Assembly: GCA_964606295.1 (NCBI GenBank)
Contig: CAZSFR010000011.1
Coordinates: forward strand, 1 to 25,247
Reading direction: 5' to 3'
Length of the DNA: 25,247 bases
Origin: JAGOPB01 sp964606295
GTDB taxonomy: Bacteria > Patescibacteriota > Minisyncoccia > Phycocordibacterales > UBA9973
Shown here in pieces: positions 20,310 to 25,247 of this stretch. Within the stretch, counting starts at the first letter, position 1; each line of letters begins with the position of its first letter. Under the pieces are notes generated by a model. It was not told where the DNA came from, made no database searches, and saw nothing but the letters and a program-made list of their open reading frames with translations. The translations under genes were made by a program, and so were the position numbers.

Positions 20310-21497
20310 ATGGAACACTCACACAAAAAAAGTACCTGCGCCGCCTGCGGGACAAGCCCGATGAATCACACGATTATGTATATCGCGGGTGCTTTGGAAG
20401 GTCTCATCATTGAACCTATGGAAATGTTCCTCTCCAAAATCATCAACCTATCCGCCTCTGGCACTCTCGTCAACACTTTTACAAAAGTTCATTTCAGTGT
20501 CCTGCAACTTTTTCGCATGGTTCGTTATAGCGAGGATGTCGAGCGCGCCTCAAGCGGACGCTCGAAACTCATTTGGGAAGAAGCCAAACGTCGCAACATC
20601 CCAATGCAACAAGTTGTCATCTGGGGACGCGCACTTGAGCATTACCGCGCCAAAATCAACGGCAAGTGGATCCACTTCGAAAGCCTCCCGATCCCCCCAT
20701 GGCTTCCCCAAGATGCGTACTCATGGCTCGATGACAAATTTATTTTGAAAAATAAATTGAGGAAAGCGAATATCAGTGTTCCTTCTTCCAAAAAAGCATT
20801 TACAATCTCTGGAGCAAGGCACGTATTTGCGAAACTCGAAAAACCAGTTATTGTGAAGCCTCGCAGTGGCTCACGCGGACGCCACACGACGACAAACATA
20901 CAAACTCTTGATGAACTCCACAAGGCGTGCTCACTTTGCCAACAAATTTCTCCATTTTTCGTCGTCGAAGAGCATATCGTCGGAAGCGTCTACCGAGCAA
21001 CCGTGATCGGGAACAAGCTTGTCGGATTCTTCCGCGCTGATCCACCCCAAGTCACAGGCGACGGCATGCACACTATAGAAGAGCTTGTTGCGGAGAAGAA
21101 TATAAATAAAGATGAAAAATTGTCGGATATCATAATAAACGACGACGTCCTCTCTTTCATCGCGCGCTTTGGCTACATCCCCAACACTATATTGGCAAAC
21201 GGAAACACGATTGATCTCTCCGCGAAGACCGGTCGCATGTATGGAGGCTACACCCGCGAGATGCTTCCCGAGGTTCATCCGAGAATGCACGATATATTCG
21301 AACACTCTGCGACGGTGATTCCTGCACCGATATTGGGATTTGATCTCATCATTCCTGACCCAACAGAAGATCCTGGCAAACAAAAGTGGGGCATCATCGA
21401 ATGCAACTCGCTCCCCTTCATTGATTTGCACTTTTTTGCTCTAGAAGGCTCACCTCGCGATCTGGCACCGTACATTTGGGATTTGTGGAAGAAGTAA
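20310..21497 (+). CDS. Orphan ATP-grasp ligase, cyanophycin-synthetase-like
   Basis: The 395-aa protein has a unique N-terminal domain (1-130) with a possible metal site (C10, C13) and an ATP-grasp domain (about 140-390). ATP-binding VIVKPRSGSRG (K183) and VVEEH (E220/E221) are present. The metal-binding end is GFDLI (D345) and GIIECNSLPFIDLH (E364, N366), close to the cyanophycin synthetase and D-Ala-D-Ala ligase pattern. ATP-grasp enzymes join a carboxylate to an amine or thiol through an acyl phosphate. The substrate cannot be told; there is no Mur-ligase domain as in true cyanophycin synthetase. It stands alone, 12 bp after the long inverted repeat. Confidence 0.82.
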   Translation: MEHSHKKSTCAACGTSPMNHTIMYIAGALEGLIIEPMEMFLSKIINLSASGTLVNTFTKVHFSVLQLFRMVRYSEDVERASSGRSKLIWEEAKRRNIPMQQVVIWGRALEHYRAKINGKWIHFESLPIPPWLPQDAYSWLDDKFILKNKLRKANISVPSSKKAFTISGARHVFAKLEKPVIVKPRSGSRGRHTTTNIQTLDELHKACSLCQQISPFFVVEEHIVGSVYRATVIGNKLVGFFRADPPQVTGDGMHTIEELVAEKNINKDEKLSDIIINDDVLSFIARFGYIPNTILANGNTIDLSAKTGRMYGGYTREMLPEVHPRMHDIFEHSATVIPAPILGFDLIIPDPTEDPGKQKWGIIECNSLPFIDLHFFALEGSPRDLAPYIWDLWKK

Positions 21498-21577
21498 AGC
21501 GATAACAACTTTTATGCTCTCCTCGACTCGGAAGTGATAAAGATTACTGTATACACTTCCCTCATCTTATGTCGGCA

Positions 21578-21613
21578 ATAAAAAAATACCGCGGACATTG
21601 ATTGTCGCGGTAA
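21578..21613 (-). terminator. Rho-independent terminator (minus strand)
   Basis: TACCGCG (plus 21588-21594) pairs with CGCGGTA (plus 21606-21612), with further pairing inside. On the minus strand the stem is followed by a T7 run (plus 21581-21587 as A). It terminates the 21634-21876 gene. Confidence 0.82.
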
Positions 21614-21633
21614 AATATATTGATCAAAATTAA

Positions 21634-21876
21634 TTAAAGAAATTGAACGCCTGTTCTATTGCCTCCTTTGTAACCGCTGAAAAAGATAGTGACTCTTTCG
21701 TTCATTGGAAGCTCTGTGCCTCCAAGATCGTCGTAGACAAGTGTTTTTTCTTCTGTGCCAACTTCAATAAGAAGTTCTTTTGTCTCGGGATTGTGATCTT
21801 TTATAACTATTTTGTCGTAACTTGAAACGACGTTTTTGTTATCGCTATTTTTGTTTTTGTCATGATTAATTATCAT
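21634..21876 (-). CDS. Small hypothetical protein
   Basis: This 80-aa protein is acidic to neutral and soluble, with a polar Asn/Lys-rich start (MIINHDKNKNSDN). A predicted small beta domain follows: KIVIKDHNPETKELLIEVG, TLVYDDLGG, RVTIFFSGYKGG. No family was recognised. It is followed within 25 bp by a strong terminator on the same strand, which supports it as a real gene. An unannotated 145-bp region with palindromes lies upstream of it. Confidence 0.55.
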   Translation of the reverse strand: MIINHDKNKNSDNKNVVSSYDKIVIKDHNPETKELLIEVGTEEKTLVYDDLGGTELPMNERVTIFFSGYKGGNRTGVQFL

Positions 21877-21938
21877 ATGATTGGTTTTTTAATTTGAAAG
21901 AATTTGTTTACTTTTTTTTTGCACACACCAGAGTGATA

Positions 21939-21991
21939 TGTACTAGTACACTGTATCATGAGACAACAAAATACACAAGCTATCCAGCTTG
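21939..21991. repeat. Palindrome and hairpin in a 145-bp intergenic region
   Basis: TGTACTAGTACA (21939-21950) is a perfect 12-bp palindrome that could be an operator for a dimeric regulator. CAAGCT/AGCTTG (21976-21981 and 21986-21991) forms a short hairpin followed, on the minus strand, by a modest T-rich stretch. It may weakly terminate the 22022-22408 gene. No protein-coding signal is seen here. Confidence 0.4.
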
Positions 21992-22021
21992 AGTTTTCAA
22001 ATTGCAGTGAGGATGGTATCA

Positions 22022-22408
22022 CTAGCTAACAATCTTATTATTTTCATTATAGCCTTCCACGACTTCTACATTTTCATCATCAAAATATTCCATCTGGTTT
22101 TCTTCGGCAGATTTACTAAATAAAATCTGAGAATACAGAGGAGGTGCATCCTCTGCACGAGACAGTGTAATGTGCGGATACTTATTTTTTGATTTTGGAT
22201 TTTCTACCAAAAGGTCATCGCCATATTCATCATACGCTCGACCTATAATTTTAACCTTCAATTCTTTACCTATCTCTATACCCTGTAAGTTGCTAGGATT
22301 AAATACAATGGTGCTGTGGTCACCAAAAACTTTTCCATGCTTAGGTGGAAATCTTTTTAGTAAACTTTCTACATCTTTTACAAAAAGGGCTGTGTATATG
22401 TTTCTCAT
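22022..22408 (-). CDS. Predicted 2H phosphoesterase superfamily protein
   Basis: This 128-aa protein shows two HxT motifs, H31-S-T33 in GDHSTIVFNP and H79-I-T81 in KYPHITLS, 48 residues apart. This is the signature of the 2H phosphoesterases (LigT, AKAP7, tRNA-ligase CPDase domain), which open 2',3'-cyclic phosphates or related RNA ends. The opening RNIYTALFVKD fits the first strand of the fold. The C-terminal about 30 residues are acidic and Asn-rich. It is AT-rich and lies 146 bp after the large KH-like gene on the same strand. The motif evidence is good; the substrate is unknown. Confidence 0.72.
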   Translation of the reverse strand: MRNIYTALFVKDVESLLKRFPPKHGKVFGDHSTIVFNPSNLQGIEIGKELKVKIIGRAYDEYGDDLLVENPKSKNKYPHITLSRAEDAPPLYSQILFSKSAEENQMEYFDDENVEVVEGYNENNKIVS

Positions 22409-22484
22409 ACTACCTGTTGTTGGCAGTATTCATTATACAAAATTCGAACATTTTTTGAAAGGGGTTCGGAAGCAAAAATATGGT

Positions 22485-22499
22485 CGGCACAAAGTGCCG
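22485..22499. repeat. Short hairpin between the KH-like and 2H genes
   Basis: CGGCAC (22485-22490) pairs with GTGCCG (22494-22499) over a 3-nt loop. On the minus strand it is followed about 6 nt later by a short T-run. It may act as a weak terminator or processing site between the two genes. Confidence 0.35.
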
Positions 22500-22554
22500 T
22501 CTGTTCTCTATTCCTCCTAAAAATATTTAATATAAGAGTTTTTGGGAGTAGCTC

Positions 22555-24993
22555 TTATTCTTTTTTTATTCTATTTATCTCATCAGTAAGTGCCTTATTT
22601 TTATCGGGATTTGTTTCCTTATCACGAGCTAATTTTAGTGCAGTCAGTAATTGCCCTTTCAACATAGCCTTTGCCATAAAGTCATCAGCTAAAGCGTAGC
22701 CCGATCGCAATTTACTAAGATCATCCATATCCTCTAAATTTACCTTTGTTGTCAGTTTAGATTTATTTTCATATATATCATCTGGATTTTCAAAATTATC
22801 AGCATCATCTTGGAAATTATCAGTATTAGTTTCTAGATAAACTCCTCCATCTTGATATTCATCGAAAAGATATGTACGTAAGAAAAATTCCACGCCATTA
22901 AATTTGTTATTTCCAGCCAGTCTTGGAAGATTAGAATAATAATTCTCATCTTTTGAAAAACCTTTCATCAATTCTTCCATTGCGTTGTATCTACGACCTT
23001 TCCCAACTGATAATTCATTCCTATAATAATCAAAATCTGTGGGATTCATTCTTGATATTTTATTTCTAACAAATTCCAATTCTTTTGTGGTTTCTATCAT
23101 TCTATCCATATCACCCGAATAATAGCTTTTTATAAATTCTGGGACATTGGCTATTGTATTCTCTAGGTCGGCCGTACGGTTTTTTATAAGTTGCTCTTTA
23201 TTTGATTTAAGGTCTGCTAAATTTTTTGCGAGTGTTTCGATGGTGATTGTCGCTTCAGTATTCTTCAGTTCCAAAAGAAATGCGATAATCTTTTGTAACT
23301 CGTTATTAAACTTATTTTTCTCATCGACAAATAGCTTTTCTTCTTCTGAAGTTAGTCCTGCGAAAAAGTTATTTACTTCATTGTTAAGGTCTTGATATTT
23401 ATCGACTATTTCAGATAGTGGAGCATAAATTTCTTGTAATTTCTTTTTGATATTATTCTTTGCTATTTCTAGTTTTTCCTTGAAGTTTTCTTTGGTGAGC
23501 TGTTCGCTATTTGCTGTCTTATCGGAATTATCGTACAGCTTTTTATATAATGCACTATTATAGTAGTAATCTCTGTGCTTGCTAATTTGAATAGGAAGAA
23601 TATCAGGCTCATTAAGTTCCGTACGTATACACTCGTTTATCTTATCTGTAAACTTTTTATTTATAAGTTCCTGCAGTTTATCTTTTAGTTCTTTGGTGGT
23701 ATTCCCTTCAATTTTATGACTATTATAATCTTCTGGAATCGTTACGTTACAAAATAAATTAACTTGTCTACCATTTGGTAATTTCAAGCCTTCTGGCAAA
23801 AAGTCTTGCTCTAACTGGTCTTGATTTATATCAGTTGATGCTGAAAATATTTCTATAGATTTACTTCCATTTTCTTCATCTGGTATATATCTTGTATTAT
23901 GACCATAATTGATGCGAAATTTTACGCCACTATGCTCAATCTCTGAAGGATTATTTTTTTCAATTTCTTCTTCTGAAGAAAGAAGCTCTTTGGAGATGTC
24001 TAAAATGGAAAGATCTTTTCTTCTAATAAGAGAGCAGAGTTGTTCCATCCCCACGACTCTGAATCTGCCCATCTCAGAACCATAATGCATCTTCATATCC
24101 TCCTTACCGTAAGGATCTAGCTTGCCTGCCGATCGGATTCTGAGAAAGTAATACTGATCAATAGCCTGTAGATTTGCTTTATATATATCTTTCCAAGCAG
24201 AAAATCTATCTGGCAATTTTGCTACCTTGCTTTCATTGGTAGCATATTCTAGAAAATCATCGAAAACTTCCGGTGAATAATCAGGATTTTGGATTCTAAT
24301 GTCTGTAACCTTTAATTCTTTTTTTAATCTATCTAAATTTGACCCACCACTACCAATAAATATATATTTATCTCGCTCCCTAACCTTAATAGTTAATTGA
24401 TTATCTTTAACCATACTCGGATCCATAAAAAAACTTTTTTCTGTATGAGTCTTGCCTTGTCTATGGTCAGCAGTATTACCCCACCTTAAATCACCGACAT
24501 GTATTAGCCCAGGTACGGATTCTTTTATTCCATAACTGCTCAAACTTTCTGGATCTCCACCTGTTATAACGTACCCACTCAAACCATTATCATAACTATT
24601 CTCATCATATTCTTCCCAAAAACCTTCCATTTTTTCAGCTTTAGATATTTCATTGGCCTCAGCTATTACATCTTTAGCTTTAGCTATATTCTCTTCATTT
24701 GCTTCAGTTCCAACAACTATGTAATATTCATTTCTTTTTGCAAAACCACTCCGTCCTTCAAGGGATAATTTAGCCCCTAATTTTTGGCAAATCTCGGCCA
24801 ACTTCTGCTGACTGGCTGCAAATCTAGGAAATTTATAAATATCTTCTTCACGCGACAAGGCTTCTGTCTTAGGAATGTTAAGTCGTTTTTCTGCTTCTCC
24901 ATATAGCTTTTCAATATCTACACGAGATTTTTTTTTATCTTTTTTTCCGCCAATACCACCCCCTGCTTTGTTTTCTAAATCATTAAAGCCCAT
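22555..24993 (-). CDS. Large hypothetical protein with KH-like RNA-binding motif
   Basis: The start is placed at the ATG at 24993 (812 aa); an upstream TTG at 25002 would add three residues. Residues about 200-235 read LTIKVRERDKYIFIGSGG then SNLDRLKKEL and VTDIRI, matching a KH domain with its GxxG loop (G-S-G-G). A second possible KH half lies at about 65-115 (EICQKLGAKLSLEG, then YYIVVGTEANEENIAKAK). The middle (about 500-640) is Lys/Glu/Asn-rich and probably coiled coil. The C-terminal third is charged, without a recognised domain. There is no signal peptide or membrane helix. The gene is AT-rich. The overall family is not recognised. Confidence 0.7.
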   Translation of the reverse strand: MGFNDLENKAGGGIGGKKDKKKSRVDIEKLYGEAEKRLNIPKTEALSREEDIYKFPRFAASQQKLAEICQKLGAKLSLEGRSGFAKRNEYYIVVGTEANEENIAKAKDVIAEANEISKAEKMEGFWEEYDENSYDNGLSGYVITGGDPESLSSYGIKESVPGLIHVGDLRWGNTADHRQGKTHTEKSFFMDPSMVKDNQLTIKVRERDKYIFIGSGGSNLDRLKKELKVTDIRIQNPDYSPEVFDDFLEYATNESKVAKLPDRFSAWKDIYKANLQAIDQYYFLRIRSAGKLDPYGKEDMKMHYGSEMGRFRVVGMEQLCSLIRRKDLSILDISKELLSSEEEIEKNNPSEIEHSGVKFRINYGHNTRYIPDEENGSKSIEIFSASTDINQDQLEQDFLPEGLKLPNGRQVNLFCNVTIPEDYNSHKIEGNTTKELKDKLQELINKKFTDKINECIRTELNEPDILPIQISKHRDYYYNSALYKKLYDNSDKTANSEQLTKENFKEKLEIAKNNIKKKLQEIYAPLSEIVDKYQDLNNEVNNFFAGLTSEEEKLFVDEKNKFNNELQKIIAFLLELKNTEATITIETLAKNLADLKSNKEQLIKNRTADLENTIANVPEFIKSYYSGDMDRMIETTKELEFVRNKISRMNPTDFDYYRNELSVGKGRRYNAMEELMKGFSKDENYYSNLPRLAGNNKFNGVEFFLRTYLFDEYQDGGVYLETNTDNFQDDADNFENPDDIYENKSKLTTKVNLEDMDDLSKLRSGYALADDFMAKAMLKGQLLTALKLARDKETNPDKNKALTDEINRIKKE

Positions 24994-25047
24994 ATATTTC
25001 AAAAGTTAAATAATAAACTTATTTTTTTATTGTATAATTTATCCTAT

Positions 25048-25056
25048 ATTATAGCA
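25048..25056 (-). promoter_or_regulatory. Extended -10 promoter of the large KH-like gene
   Basis: On the minus strand TATAAT (plus 25048-25053) is preceded by TGC (plus 25054-25056). It implies a leader of about 45-50 nt before the ATG at 24993. No clear -35 is seen. Confidence 0.5.
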
Positions 25057-25163
25057 ATTTATACGACTATTCTCGGCAACAGCGGACTCAAGCGAGTTAC
25101 TACTTCGTAATTTATAGTACTAGAGCGTTCAGCCAGATCTTCCGCTTTGATCTCTATTTTAAG

Positions 25164-25246
25164 CTAGCAAGGCGAAACCTTGCTAGTTCCTTTCAAAATC
25201 AGGATTTTTTGGGGGTAATGCCTTTGTGTCGCGCCTTCGGCGCGAC
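25164..25246. repeat. GC-rich palindromes at the right end
   Basis: CTAGCAAGG (25164-25172) pairs perfectly with CCTTGCTAG (25178-25186). GTCGCGCC (25228-25235) pairs perfectly with GGCGCGAC (25239-25246) over TTC. They resemble in style the palindromes beside the tRNA at 2716-2782. The rest of 25057-25247 shows no coding signal. Confidence 0.6.
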
Positions 25247-25247
25247 C

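Overview
The window looks like part of a chromosome scaffold from a Candidate Phyla Radiation (Patescibacteria) bacterium, most likely of the Parcubacteria type. This rests on the compact type IV pilus cluster without a secretin, weak or absent Shine-Dalgarno sites, several ORFs whose start codon sits directly behind an extended -10 box, small unassignable accessory genes, and an initiator tRNA with no encoded CCA. TGA is used as an ordinary stop, which argues against the Gracilibacteria/Absconditabacteria code. The lineage is an inference; no rRNA is present to settle it.

Layout. (1) 1-2330: AT-rich accessory segment with a cupin gene, a possible BECR-type nuclease, a glycine-rich membrane protein, an unknown 126-aa protein and a candidate small RNA. 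(2) 2330-2850: an unusual initiator tRNA locus. One intact tRNA-fMet(CAT) is preceded by two perfect 103-bp units, each holding the tRNA 5' half, and is followed by a 23-bp inverted repeat that includes the tRNA 3' acceptor strand. (3) 2852-7284 (minus): ligA-gatC-gatA and a membrane protein with a His-rich linker and a HEPN-like RNKVAH motif. (4) 7352-19361 (minus): a complete monoderm-style type IV pilus locus, read as pilM-pilN-pilO-(pilP-like)-pilB-response regulator-pilT-pilC-major pilin-pseudopilin-pilD-four minor pilins. A 100-N scaffold gap interrupts the major pilin. (5) 19405-21497 (plus): divergent comFC, a tiny promoter-to-terminator unit, a long imperfect inverted repeat and an orphan ATP-grasp enzyme. 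(6) 21634-25247 (minus): AT-rich accessory segment with an 80-aa unknown protein, a predicted 2H phosphoesterase, and an 812-aa protein with a KH-like RNA-binding signature.

How the genes fit together. PilM/N/O and the PilP-like protein form the inner-membrane alignment complex. PilB and PilT power extension and retraction, PilC is the platform, PilD processes the prepilins, and the minor pilins prime the fibre. ComFC next door fits a role in DNA uptake. The absence of pilQ fits a cell without an outer membrane.

The parts least explained by known systems are the tRNA-fMet repeat array, the small unit at about 20.1 kb with its neighbouring inverted repeat, and the KH/2H pair at the right end.
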